Source of the DNA: JBOGJI01 sp050747865
Lineage (GTDB): Bacteria; Acidobacteriota; Thermoanaerobaculia; Multivoradales; JAHEKO01
Direction of reading: 5' to 3'
Assembly (NCBI GenBank): GCA_050747865.1
Contig: JBOGJI010000286.1
Span: 1 to 34,216 of the forward strand
DNA: 34,216 bases
Position 1 is the stretch's first letter. Every line of letters starts with the position of its first letter. Positions 1 through 7,964 of this stretch are shown piece by piece. A program made the position numbers and the translations under genes. The notes beneath the pieces are model-generated. The model made no database searches. It was not told the origin of the DNA and saw nothing but the letters and a program-made list of their open reading frames with translations.

Positions 1-375
1 GCGGCGCCGCAACCGGCGCTGGTCGTCTGGCCGTCCGGGGAGGCGCCGGAGCTCTGGTCCCTGGACGCCGAGCGGGCTGAGCTGACGCTGTCGCCGGCGC
101 GCCGCCGGCTGGCGGTGGCGATGCTCCACGCCGAGCTGCTGCCGCGGCTCGGGCTTCCCGCCTCCGCGGCCACCGACGGCACCATCGCCTACCGCTCCAG
201 CGCCGAGGCCCTGGCGGATGCGGTTGCCGGCGGCGAGCTCGCCCTCGGCATCTTCCTGCCCCCCATGGAGCCCGCCGACTTCGCCGCGGCCCTGGCCGAC
301 GGGGGTCTGCTGCCCCCGAAGTCGACACGTTTTCTGCCCAAGGTCGCCTCCGGCCTGGTCTGGGCTCGGCACTGA
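1..375 (+). CDS. DUF1015 family protein, C-terminal part (5' end outside window)
   Basis: The frame is open from the first base and ends at a TGA at 373-375, so about 124 C-terminal residues are visible. The end of the protein carries the DUF1015 signature: an 'AMLHAELL..LGL' helix and the terminal 'PPKSTRFLPKVASGLVW' segment, matching the family's usual 'xPxKSTYFYPKLxSGLV' ending. DUF1015 proteins are conserved in many bacteria and their function is not established; old annotations calling them ParB-like HTH proteins are unreliable. The next gene starts 29 bases later on the same strand. The family call rests on the C-terminal motif alone, because most of the protein lies upstream. Confidence 0.8.
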   Translation, partial: AAPQPALVVWPSGEAPELWSLDAERAELTLSPARRRLAVAMLHAELLPRLGLPASAATDGTIAYRSSAEALADAVAGGELALGIFLPPMEPADFAAALADGGLLPPKSTRFLPKVASGLVWARH

Positions 376-392
376 GCGCCGGACGCGACGGG

Positions 393-398
393 TATCAT
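393..398 (+). promoter_or_regulatory. Candidate -10 box for a leaderless start
   Basis: TATCAT ends 6 nt before the GTG at 405 and there is no Shine-Dalgarno sequence. This is the geometry of a leaderless transcript. No convincing -35 is visible. The identical hexamer at identical spacing precedes the GTG start at 31303 on the other strand. Confidence 0.4.
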
Positions 399-404
399 CC
401 AAGC

Positions 405-782
405 GTGCCAACGGAGCGTGCCGCGGACGGGACGCCGATCGTCCGTTTCGACGTGGCGATCGAGGTTTCCCCGTTCGACCTGCTGCGCCGGCTCGGGTCG
501 GCCGACCCGCCCCTGCTGGTGGACGCGCGCGAGCGGGCCGGCGAGCTGACCCTGGAGGGCGCGGTGCCCTGGCCGGGAACGGCCTGGACGCCGCCGGACG
601 ACGCCGACACGGTGCTGTTCGACGACGACGGCTCGCGGGCGCCCGCCGTCGCCGTGGAGCTGCGACGTCAGGGGCACGAGCGCGTGCGGGCGCTTTTCGG
701 CGGGCTGGAGCTGTACGCGTTCTGTCTCGATCCAGACATCGTGGGCACCGATACCTACCTGCGGCGCCGGCAACCGTCGTGA
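405..782 (+). CDS. Rhodanese-like domain protein, probably catalytically inactive
   Basis: A 125-residue single-domain protein. The pattern 'LLRRLGSADPPLLVDARE' followed by 'GAVPWPG', a strand 'TVLFDDDGSR' and a C-terminal 'LRRQGHERVRALFGGLELY' matches the rhodanese fold (domain start, CH2A-like motif, active-site loop, final helix). Where active rhodaneses have Cys in the loop before GxR, this protein has Asp (DDDGSR), so sulfur transfer is unlikely and a binding role is more plausible. The GTG start has no Shine-Dalgarno but has TATCAT 6 nt upstream. It lies between DUF1015 and the cyanophycin genes, 56 bases before cyanophycinase; no functional link is evident. The fold assignment is by eye and moderately sure. 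Confidence 0.65.
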   Translation: MPTERAADGTPIVRFDVAIEVSPFDLLRRLGSADPPLLVDARERAGELTLEGAVPWPGTAWTPPDDADTVLFDDDGSRAPAVAVELRRQGHERVRALFGGLELYAFCLDPDIVGTDTYLRRRQPS

Positions 783-823
783 TGACGCGCTCCCTGCCGC
801 TCGCTCCACGTCGCGCCGCAGCG

Positions 824-829
824 TAGAAT
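824..829 (+). promoter_or_regulatory. Candidate -10 box for the cyanophycin operon
   Basis: TAGAAT lies 9 nt before the GTG start of cyanophycinase at 839, in otherwise GC-rich sequence without a Shine-Dalgarno. It would place the transcript start at or a few bases before the start codon. A -35 element is not recognisable. Confidence 0.4.
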
Positions 830-838
830 CGCGGCCTC

Positions 839-1660
839 GTGAGCCGCGGCATCATCGTCCCCATCGGCGGCGCCGAGGAGAAGTTGCGCGACCGGGGGAT
901 CCTCTCCCGTTTCGCCGATCTCTGCGGCGGCCGCCGGGCGCGCCTGGTCGTCATCCCGACCGCCTCGGAGCGGCGGGAGACCGGGCGCGGCTATCGCACG
1001 GTCTTTCGCGACCTGGGGGTGCGCAGCGTCCAGGTGCTCCCCTTCGAGACGCGGGCCGAGACCACGCGCGGCGACTGGCTGGAGATCCTGGAAGAGGCGA
1101 CCGGCGTCTTCCTGACCGGCGGCAACCAGCTCCGGCTCTCCACCACGCTCGGGGGGACCCGGGTGGCCGACCTGTTGCGCCGCCGCAACGCCGAGGGCCA
1201 ACACGTCGCCGGCACCTCGGCGGGCGCCGCCTTCCTCTCCGAGCACATGATCGCCTTCGGCGAGGAGGGGCCGACGCCGCGCGCCGACATGGTGACGCTC
1301 GCCCCCGGGCTGGGACTGACCCACGAGGCGATCGTCGACCAGCACTTCCGGCAGCGCGATCGGCTCGGCAGGCTGCTCACCGCCCTGGCCTACAACCCGC
1401 GGCCGGTGGGGATCGGGCTGGACGAGGACACCGCGGCCTTCCTCGGCCCCGACGACACGCTGGAGGTCGCCGGCTCCGGGGCGATCACCGTCGTCGACCC
1501 GGCGGAGATCGACTACTCGTCCATGGACTCCGCCCGCCGGCACCAGCCCGTGTGCATCCTCAACGTCCGCCTGCACGTGCTCATCGACGGCGCCACCTAC
1601 GACCTGCAACGGCGCGTCGCCACGGCACCGCCGACGCTGGCGAGGAGTGCGAGCCTGTGA
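839..1660 (+). CDS. cphB: Cyanophycinase
   Basis: A 273-residue peptidase S51 family protein, essentially the length of cyanobacterial CphB (about 271). The enzyme cleaves cyanophycin, a poly-aspartate backbone with arginine side chains, into beta-Asp-Arg dipeptides. The nucleophile Ser is at residue 127 in the 'AGTSAGAAF' elbow, preceded by 'VFLTGGNQLRL', another hallmark of the family. The N-terminus 'IIVPIGGAEEK' is also typical. No signal peptide is present, so this is an intracellular mobilising enzyme and not the secreted CphE type. The stop overlaps the GTG start of cyanophycin synthetase by four bases (GTGA), so the synthetic and degradative enzymes are translationally coupled. Dipeptide hydrolysis (isoaspartyl dipeptidase) is not encoded in the window. 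Confidence 0.93.
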   Translation: MSRGIIVPIGGAEEKLRDRGILSRFADLCGGRRARLVVIPTASERRETGRGYRTVFRDLGVRSVQVLPFETRAETTRGDWLEILEEATGVFLTGGNQLRLSTTLGGTRVADLLRRRNAEGQHVAGTSAGAAFLSEHMIAFGEEGPTPRADMVTLAPGLGLTHEAIVDQHFRQRDRLGRLLTALAYNPRPVGIGLDEDTAAFLGPDDTLEVAGSGAITVVDPAEIDYSSMDSARRHQPVCILNVRLHVLIDGATYDLQRRVATAPPTLARSASL

Positions 1661-4452
1661 AGGTCCTCAGCCGTTCGGTCTACCTGGGTCCCAGCCTCTA
1701 CGCCCACTTCCCCGTCATCCGCCTGACCGTCGATCTCGAGGCGCTCGAGCAGTGGCCGAGCGCACGCCTCGACGAGACCTTCACCGGCGGGCTGCTGGCG
1801 ACGTTGCCCGGCCTGCACCAGCACGGCTGCTCCTACCGCGAGCCCGGAGGCTTCGTGCGCCGGCTCACCGAAGACGAGGGGACGTGGATGGGTCACGTGC
1901 TCGAGCACGTCGCCATCGAGCTGCAGAACGTCGCCGGCTCCCGCGTCACCTTCGGCAAGACGCGCTCGGCCGGCGGCGCCGGTGTCTACGACGTGGTCTA
2001 CCAGTACCTGGACGAAGAGGTGGGCCTCGAGGCCGGGCACCTGGCGCTGCACCTGCTCGACTGGTTGCTGCCGGAGGAGCTGCGGTCGGGGCGCGCTCCG
2101 GCCGGCTTCGACTTCCCCGCCGTCCGCGACCGCTTCATCCGCTTCGCCCAGCGCCGCGCCATCGGCCCATCGACGGCGGCCCTGGTCCAGGCCGCAGAGC
2201 AGCGGGACATCCCCTGGCTGCGGCTCAATCGCTACAGCCTGGTGCAGTTCGGGCACGGCTGCTTCCAGAAGCGGATCCAGGCGACGGTCACCAGCGAAAC
2301 CCGCCAGATCGCGGTGGAGATCGCCTCGGACAAGGAAGAGACGAACCGCATCCTCGGCGACCTGGGCCTGCCGGTGCCGCGCCAGGAGCTGGTCCACGAC
2401 GCCGAGGCTGCCGTGCTCGCCGCCGAGCGGATCGGCTTCCCGGTCGTGGTCAAGCCTCTGAACGCCAACCATGGGCGGGGCGTGTCCATCGACCTCGACA
2501 CCCGCAAGGCGGTGGCCGTCGCCTTCGAGCACGCCTCCCAACACAGCCGCACGGTGATCGTCGAGAGCCTCATCCGCGGCCTCGATCACCGCCTGCTGGT
2601 GGTCAACGGGGAGCTGGTCGCCGCCGCGAAACGGGTCCCCGGGCACGTGGTCGGCGACGGCAGACACAGCATCGAGGAGCTCATCGAGCGGGTCAACAGC
2701 GACCCGCGGCGCGGCATCGGGCACGAGAAGGTGCTGACGCGGCTGGAGCTCGACCACCAGGCCGAGCGCCTGATGGAGCAGCGCGGCCTCACCCGCGAAT
2801 CGGTGCCCGACGCCGGCGAAGTGGTCTATCTGCGCTCGACCGGGAACCTCTCCACCGGCGGCACCGCCGTCGACGTCACCGACCTCGTCCACCCCGACAA
2901 CCGCGACATGGCGGTGCGCGCGGCGCGCGCCATCGGCCTCGACGTCGCCGGCGTCGACTTCCTCACCGAAGACATCGCGGTCTCCTACCACGAGGGCGGC
3001 GGGGCGATCTGCGAGGTGAACGCCGCACCCGGCTTCCGCATGCACGTGGCGCCCAGCGAGGGCACGCCGCGCGACGCCGCCGGGCCGGTGCTCGACATGC
3101 TCTTCCCGCCCGGCACGCCGGCGCGCATCCCGATCGCGGCTATCACCGGCACCAACGGCAAGACCACCACCGCCCGCATGTTGGCCCACATCTTCAAGAT
3201 GCATGGCAAACGCGTCGGGCTGACCACCACCGACGGGGTCTACATCGACGGCGCCCGCACCGTGGCCGGCGACATGACCGGCCCGGTGGCGGCGCGCATG
3301 GTGCTGCGCGACCCCGCCGTCGAGGTGGCGGTGCTGGAGACCGCGCGCGGCGGCCTCCTGAAGCGCGGCCTGGGCTTCCGCTGGGCCAACGTCGGTGCGG
3401 TGCTCAACGTCCAGTCCGACCACCTGGGCCTGCGCGGCGTCGAGACGCTGCAGGACCTGGCGAAAGTGAAGCGCATCGTCATCGAGGTGGCGCGCGACTG
3501 CGCGGTGTTGAACGCCGACGACCCCGAGTGCCTGAAGATGGCCGACTACACGCCGGCAGGGCAGGTCTGCTACGTCACCTTGAACCCGCAGCACGCCCTG
3601 GTGCGCGAGCACATCCGGGCCGGCGGCCGCGCCGTGGTGCTGGAGCGGGGGATCAACGGCCAGATGATCACCCTGTACGACGGCCCCGCCCACGTGCCGC
3701 TGCTGTGGAGCCATCTCATCCCCGCCACCCTCGAGGGCCGCGCCCTGCACAACGTGCAGAACGCCATGTTCGCCAGCGCCTGCGCCCACGCCATGGGGGT
3801 GCCTCTCGAAGACGTGCGGCACGGCCTGCGCACCTTCGATGCCACCTGGTTCCAGGCCCCCGGGCGGATGAACGTCTACAGCGAGCACCCGTTTCGCGTC
3901 ATCCTCGACTACGGGCACAATCCCGCCGCCGTGGAGGCCATGGTGCAGCTCGTCGCCCGCCTGGAGCCGCGCGGGCGCAAACTGGTGGTGGTGGCGGCGC
4001 CTGGCGACCGGCGGGACGAGGACATCCGCGAGATCGCCCAGCGCGTGGCCGGACAGTTCGATCGCTACGTCTGCCGCCAGGACGACGGGCTGCGCGGCCG
4101 GCGCCCGGGCGAGGTTCCCGAGATGCTGGCGGCGGCCCTGCGCGAAGCCGGCGTCGAGAGCCAGGCCATCGGAGTCGTGCCCGAGGAGTCCGCGGCGGTG
4201 GACGCCGCCCTGCGCTGGGCGCGCAAGGACGACCTGCTGCTGGTCTTCGGCGATCAGATCAGCCGCACCTGGAAGCAGATCGTGCGCTTCCGCGCCGACG
4301 GCCAGCCGGACGTGGAGGTGTCGGCGGAGGCGACGCCGGCCGCGGCCCCCTCTCCCCCGCCGCCACCGATCCCCGATCTCGGCTGGGCCGTCGACGACGC
4401 GTTGATCCGCGACGCGCGAGGCGTCCGCCTCGCCCGCGAGACCGAGGACTAG
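1657..4452 (+). CDS. cphA: Cyanophycin synthetase
   Basis: A 931-residue ligase that polymerises aspartate and arginine into cyanophycin using ATP. Three regions appear in the standard CphA order: an N-terminal domain (about 1-160); an ATP-grasp domain (about 220-480) with 'FPVVVKPLNANHGRGVSID' around Lys266; and a Mur-ligase domain (about 490-880) with the P-loop 'ITGTNGKTTTARM', then 'VLETARGGLLKRGLGF', 'VQSDHLGL' and 'PGRMN...DYGHNP' near 749. The ATP-grasp domain adds Asp and the Mur-like domain adds Arg in the known family. An upstream in-frame start at 1552 exists, but the GTG at 1657 gives the normal N-terminus 'MKVLSRSVYLGPSLYA' and a GTGA overlap with cyanophycinase. A proline-rich tail (around 895) ends in acidic 'ARETED'. 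Confidence 0.95.
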   Translation: MKVLSRSVYLGPSLYAHFPVIRLTVDLEALEQWPSARLDETFTGGLLATLPGLHQHGCSYREPGGFVRRLTEDEGTWMGHVLEHVAIELQNVAGSRVTFGKTRSAGGAGVYDVVYQYLDEEVGLEAGHLALHLLDWLLPEELRSGRAPAGFDFPAVRDRFIRFAQRRAIGPSTAALVQAAEQRDIPWLRLNRYSLVQFGHGCFQKRIQATVTSETRQIAVEIASDKEETNRILGDLGLPVPRQELVHDAEAAVLAAERIGFPVVVKPLNANHGRGVSIDLDTRKAVAVAFEHASQHSRTVIVESLIRGLDHRLLVVNGELVAAAKRVPGHVVGDGRHSIEELIERVNSDPRRGIGHEKVLTRLELDHQAERLMEQRGLTRESVPDAGEVVYLRSTGNLSTGGTAVDVTDLVHPDNRDMAVRAARAIGLDVAGVDFLTEDIAVSYHEGGGAICEVNAAPGFRMHVAPSEGTPRDAAGPVLDMLFPPGTPARIPIAAITGTNGKTTTARMLAHIFKMHGKRVGLTTTDGVYIDGARTVAGDMTGPVAARMVLRDPAVEVAVLETARGGLLKRGLGFRWANVGAVLNVQSDHLGLRGVETLQDLAKVKRIVIEVARDCAVLNADDPECLKMADYTPAGQVCYVTLNPQHALVREHIRAGGRAVVLERGINGQMITLYDGPAHVPLLWSHLIPATLEGRALHNVQNAMFASACAHAMGVPLEDVRHGLRTFDATWFQAPGRMNVYSEHPFRVILDYGHNPAAVEAMVQLVARLEPRGRKLVVVAAPGDRRDEDIREIAQRVAGQFDRYVCRQDDGLRGRRPGEVPEMLAAALREAGVESQAIGVVPEESAAVDAALRWARKDDLLLVFGDQISRTWKQIVRFRADGQPDVEVSAEATPAAAPSPPPPPIPDLGWAVDDALIRDARGVRLARETED

Positions 4453-4461
4453 CAGCGGCTC

Positions 4462-6183
4462 ATGGAGCTGCGGGACTCGCGCCGCCTGACCGGCCCGAAC
4501 CTGCTGTCCGAGAAGCCGGGAGCGATCCTCGACTGCGCCCTGGGCGACGAGCCGGCCGAACCGTTGATCGCCGCCTGGCGGGAGCAGGCCGACCGCATTC
4601 TCGACGCGGTGGGCTGGGCGGCGAGCGAGCGGGCCACCCGCGCCTTCCCCGGCGGCGCCAGCCTCTTCCTCTCCGCCCCGGTCGACGCCCTCTACGCCGC
4701 GACGGAGGTCAACGAGTGGGCGTTCGAGGCCGCCGTGGCGACGCTCGAGGGCCGGCCCGCCCCGCGGCTCGCGCCGGCCACCGCGCGCCTGCGGCTGGCC
4801 ATCGCGGAGGAGTCGAACCCCGCGCTGCTCGAGCTCGAGCGCGCCGCCCAGAGGCACGGCGTCGCCTTCTTGAGCGACGACGAGCAGGTGTCGGTCGGCC
4901 TGGGCGCCGGCTCCGCGACCTTCCCGGTGGATACGATCCCCTCGCCGGAGGCGATCGACTGGCGCGCCGTCCATAACGTCCCGGTCGCCCTGGTCACCGG
5001 CACCAACGGCAAGACCACGACGGTCCGCATGCTGGCGGCCATCGCCGCCGCTGCCGGGCACCGCGCCGGCTACACCTCGACCGACGGCATCGTCGTGGAC
5101 GGCGAGACGACCGACGCCGGCGACTGGTCGGGGCCGGGCGGCGCGCGCCGGCTGCTGCGCGACCGGCGTGTCGAGTGGGCGGTGCTGGAATGCGCCCGCG
5201 GCGGCATGCTGCGACGCGGCCTGCCGGTCCGGCATGCCGACGTCGCGGTGATCACCAATGTCGCCGCCGACCACCTCGGCGAGTGGGGTGTGGCCGATCT
5301 CGAGGCCCTGGCCGACGCCAAGTGGATCGTCTCCCGCGCCGCGCGCAGGCTGGTGCTGAACGCCGACGACACCCACCTGGCGCGGCGCGGCGACAACGCA
5401 CGGCCACAGGTGTCCTGGTTCTCCCTGGCGCCGGACGCCGAACGGCGCCGGTCGGGCGCGCGCCGGGACGGCGACACGCTCTGGTTGCTGACGCGGGAAG
5501 ACGGCGTCGCGTGTCGCCATGCCGACGGTCGGATCGAGACCCTGTTTTCGGTGCGGGAGCTTCCCGCGACTCTCGGCGGGGCGGCCCGTCACAACACGGC
5601 CAATGCCCTGGCGGCGGCGGCCGCGGCGCAGGCAGTGTCGGTCCCTCAGGCCGCGATCGTCGCCGGCCTCACCGGCTTCCGCGACAACCCCGGCCGCCTG
5701 CACCTGCTCGATCTCGGCGGCGTCCGCGTCCTCATCGACTTCGCCCACAACCCCCACGGCCTGGCGGCCCTCGTCGACACCCTCCGGGCGTTCCGGCCGC
5801 AACGTTGGCTGCTCACCCTCGGCCAGGCCGGAGACCGCTCCGACGAGGACCTGCGCGGCCTGGCCCGCACGGCCGCCTCCGCAGGCCCCGACCGCATCCT
5901 GGTCAAGGAGCTGCAGACGTACCTGCGCGGCCGTGCCCGCGGCGAGATCCCGCGGATCCTCGCCGCCGAGCTCGCCGCCGCCGGCTTCCCGCCGGATCGC
6001 ATCGGCGACGCCGAATCGGAGATGGACTCGGTGCGGCAGGCGCTCCGCTGGGCCCGGCCGGGCGACTTCCTGCTCCTCCTTACGGTCGTCGAGCGCTCCG
6101 CCGTGCTCACCTACCTGACCCGCCTGCAGCAACGCGACTGGCGGCCCGGCAGTGACCTCGCCGCCCCGTCCGGGCAAGCCTGA
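4462..6183 (+). CDS. Stand-alone Mur ligase related to the C-terminal half of cyanophycin synthetase
   Basis: A 573-residue protein starting 9 bases after the cphA stop. From about residue 172 it follows the Mur-like domain of CphA closely: P-loop 'VTGTNGKTTTVRM', 'VLECARGGMLRRGLPV', 'ITNVAADHLGEWG', 'VLNADD', 'NPGRLHLLDLGG', 'DFAHNPHGL' and 'GDRSDEDLRGL'. All nucleotide-binding and ligase motifs look intact, so it should be an active ATP-dependent amide ligase. There is no ATP-grasp domain; the first 165 residues have no family I recognise. In the known mechanism the Mur-like domain of CphA adds arginine to the aspartate side chain, so this enzyme may act on cyanophycin, a modified polymer or a dipeptide product. 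That is inference. It is not CphA2, which keeps the ATP-grasp domain. Conserved position behind cphB-cphA argues for a role in the same pathway. Confidence 0.85.
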   Translation: MELRDSRRLTGPNLLSEKPGAILDCALGDEPAEPLIAAWREQADRILDAVGWAASERATRAFPGGASLFLSAPVDALYAATEVNEWAFEAAVATLEGRPAPRLAPATARLRLAIAEESNPALLELERAAQRHGVAFLSDDEQVSVGLGAGSATFPVDTIPSPEAIDWRAVHNVPVALVTGTNGKTTTVRMLAAIAAAAGHRAGYTSTDGIVVDGETTDAGDWSGPGGARRLLRDRRVEWAVLECARGGMLRRGLPVRHADVAVITNVAADHLGEWGVADLEALADAKWIVSRAARRLVLNADDTHLARRGDNARPQVSWFSLAPDAERRRSGARRDGDTLWLLTREDGVACRHADGRIETLFSVRELPATLGGAARHNTANALAAAAAAQAVSVPQAAIVAGLTGFRDNPGRLHLLDLGGVRVLIDFAHNPHGLAALVDTLRAFRPQRWLLTLGQAGDRSDEDLRGLARTAASAGPDRILVKELQTYLRGRARGEIPRILAAELAAAGFPPDRIGDAESEMDSVRQALRWARPGDFLLLLTVVERSAVLTYLTRLQQRDWRPGSDLAAPSGQA

Positions 6184-6287
6184 GCAGCTACAACCTGCTC
6201 GACGAGTCCTACCTCCCCTCCGCCGACGAGCTCTCCGTCCCCGCCCCCGAACGCTCCCTCGGCCTCGCCCTGCACTGGAGCCCCTGA
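6180..6287 (+). CDS. Possible 35-residue ORF with CTG start, or leftover gene end
   Basis: Directly after the Mur ligase, a frame runs from a CTG that overlaps the Mur ligase stop (CTGA) to a TGA at 6285-6287. Of 35 sense codons, 34 end in G or C, while second positions are only about half G or C: the same codon signature as the real genes here. The peptide reads 'SSYNLLDESYLPSADE' and continues with a Pro-rich stretch to 'ALHWSP'. No ATG, GTG or TTG start exists in frame after the upstream stop at 6153. It could be a coupled microprotein with a rare start, the remaining end of a deleted gene, or a frameshifted tail of the Mur ligase. I recognise no family. Confidence 0.35.
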   Translation: MSSYNLLDESYLPSADELSVPAPERSLGLALHWSP

Positions 6288-6303
6288 ACAGCGCCGCCGA
6301 GAC

Positions 6304-6339
6304 GGCCCCGGTCTAGACTCGCGCGAGCATCGCGGGGCC
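6304..6339. terminator. Candidate bidirectional stem-loop terminator
   Basis: A perfect 7-bp stem (GGCCCCG at 6304-6310 with CGGGGCC at 6333-6339) encloses the palindromes GTCTAGAC (6311-6318) and CTCGCGCGAG (6318-6327). It lies between two convergent gene ends, the cyanophycin cluster (plus) and the lipoprotein hydrolase (minus, stop at 6348). The T run after it is weak (CTTTGT), so efficient intrinsic termination is uncertain. Confidence 0.35.
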
Positions 6340-6347
6340 CGCTTTGT

Positions 6348-7808
6348 CTATCGCGCCGCCGCTTTCCGCCTCTCGAGCGATTGCTCGATCTGATATTCGC
6401 TCTGGGTCGAAATGAGGATGAGTTGCTCGATGAAGTGGATGAGCCGTGGATCTTCGATTCTGCTGTGACCGGGAATCAGCCGGCCGTCGACAGACGCCAC
6501 GAGGTAGGGATTACGGCCTGCGGAGGTCCCAGTGCGCTCCAGCGTGAGATTTTTGAAGGGGATCTTGCTGGTTCTGCTGTCACTCGCCCAGGCAACGCTC
6601 ACATCCTCGAAGACATCCACCATCTGGCGGGCGTCCGCGTACTCCTCCTGCTCCCCATCGGGAGCCGCGGAAGAAGGGTAGAGCCGGTGCGTACGATACG
6701 CCGTGAAGTGGCCAACGGCGGTCCTGTTTGCCCTGCCGCCTTCGATAGTCTCCTCGCCGGTGATCGCGTTGAGGCGGCTGTACGCGCGATCCTTGTCGAA
6801 GATCGTGGAGAGCCAGCGCCCCGCGGGAAAGGCGTAGCGCGTGGCCCGATCGGCTTCGGAGGTCAAAATGACGAGCAGCGGTAGCTGCGACTCGCAGTAC
6901 GTCTTCCGCTCTGCCGACATGTTACTGAGCGGCGCGAACAGCGTCGCTTCGAAGGCCGGATTGATGAGCACGACGAGATCGCCGAAACCCTCGATGTCGC
7001 ACCTTGCAGCAGCGGGGTCGGTCGCGTGCACGAAACGATTCTCCAGGATCTGGGCCAGCGCGGTATACGCCACGGCGCCGCCGAAGCTGTGCCCTACGAC
7101 CACGAGCCGCGTGCGCCCTGCTTCTCCCGCCGTCGCGTCCTCGTCCTTCGCGCGTTTGATCTGTTCGAGCCGACTCAGCACTTCCGTGACGCCGCCGTGC
7201 CCGACTCCCTGAGCTGTCTTCTTGCGATTCCAGAAGGTAAGCTCCTTCAGCACCGGCGCCGACACGGAGCCGCCCCTCCAGCCCAGGTAGATCCCGAACA
7301 CCTGGCGCGGCTGGACGCTCTCCCGTGTCACGTCAGATCGGCGGTCCACTTCTCGATTCGCGATCTCGGCTTCGGCGTCGGCAACCCGTCCAAGCGCTTG
7401 CTGAAAGGTGGCGATGTTGTCGTCCCCAGGTGCCGCACTGTGTTTCCAGCCGTGCACGAAGACAATCATCAGGAGCTCCCTGTCCTCCAGCTCCAGTTTC
7501 TCGACCACGGTTTTCATCTGGGCGCGATCCCAGAGCTGACCCTGATCGTCGAACTCGATGAAACCGAGCAGCACGCGCTCGCCGTTGTCTGAGAGGTGTT
7601 CCTGTAGCGCATTCCCTTCACATTGCGCCGCGCCGGATGCGTCGCAGAGCGCGTAGTCGGTTCGATACTGCTTGTGGGCTACACATCCGGAGAGGCCGGT
7701 TGCCAGCAGCGCGACCATCGATACGCGTCGGCGAAGCGCGCCTGGAACCCTCTCACGCACTCGCGAAAATGCGGCGGCCAACGGACTGCAGACGTGACGT
7801 TGCGTCAT
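6348..7808 (-). CDS. Lipoprotein alpha/beta hydrolase of unknown substrate
   Basis: The ATG at 7808 is preceded by GGAG at suitable spacing; a longer frame reaches 7901 but lacks this. The 486-residue product begins with a basic stretch, a hydrophobic segment 'MVALLATGLSGC' and a lipobox Cys, so it should be a lipid-anchored envelope protein. The mature part has the alpha/beta hydrolase pattern: strand 'LLMIVFVHGW' with the oxyanion His-Gly, the nucleophile elbow 'VVVGHSFGGAVAYTAL', and a late 'VGHFTAYRTH' that can supply the catalytic His. The family resembles uncharacterised bacterial esterase-like proteins with 'GFIEFDDQGQLWDR' before the hydrolase core. By eye this gene is less GC-rich and uses more A/T-ending codons than its neighbours, suggesting acquisition from elsewhere. 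Lipase, esterase or peptidase activity cannot be told apart. Confidence 0.8.
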   Translation of the reverse strand: MTQRHVCSPLAAAFSRVRERVPGALRRRVSMVALLATGLSGCVAHKQYRTDYALCDASGAAQCEGNALQEHLSDNGERVLLGFIEFDDQGQLWDRAQMKTVVEKLELEDRELLMIVFVHGWKHSAAPGDDNIATFQQALGRVADAEAEIANREVDRRSDVTRESVQPRQVFGIYLGWRGGSVSAPVLKELTFWNRKKTAQGVGHGGVTEVLSRLEQIKRAKDEDATAGEAGRTRLVVVGHSFGGAVAYTALAQILENRFVHATDPAAARCDIEGFGDLVVLINPAFEATLFAPLSNMSAERKTYCESQLPLLVILTSEADRATRYAFPAGRWLSTIFDKDRAYSRLNAITGEETIEGGRANRTAVGHFTAYRTHRLYPSSAAPDGEQEEYADARQMVDVFEDVSVAWASDSRTSKIPFKNLTLERTGTSAGRNPYLVASVDGRLIPGHSRIEDPRLIHFIEQLILISTQSEYQIEQSLERRKAAAR

Positions 7809-7964
7809 ATCGATCTCCGTTCTTCTCGTTCCGAGACTACGTTGAACGGACGCGTACTGGGCCATCGTGAGCTCCGGCATCGGGCATTGCCTTCCGTTCA
7901 CCTTCGTTCACCTCCATCCAGACCCGCGCAGGACGACGGTGAAACCCGGGGCGGGGGGACTTGC

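Noticed and set aside
1597..6177. A 1526-codon open frame on the minus strand across the cyanophycin genes
   Set aside because: It is antisense to two genes with clear motifs; long antisense frames are expected in very GC-rich coding DNA. The translation is low-complexity and matches no family.
6180..6287. Resemblance of 'YNLLDE' to the start of the CRISPR Cse1/CasA protein
   Set aside because: Only a few residues agree, the peptide ends after 35 residues, and there are no cas genes or CRISPR repeats in the window.
7908..7930. Short repeat GTTCACC-TTC-GTTCACC near 7896-7912 as an operator
   Set aside because: Seven bases repeated once next to gene debris; no regulator or conserved position supports it.
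7623..7957. Upstream open extension of the PIN/sigma remnant frame
   Set aside because: It is antisense to the start of the lipoprotein gene and has no resemblance to PIN or sigma sequence.
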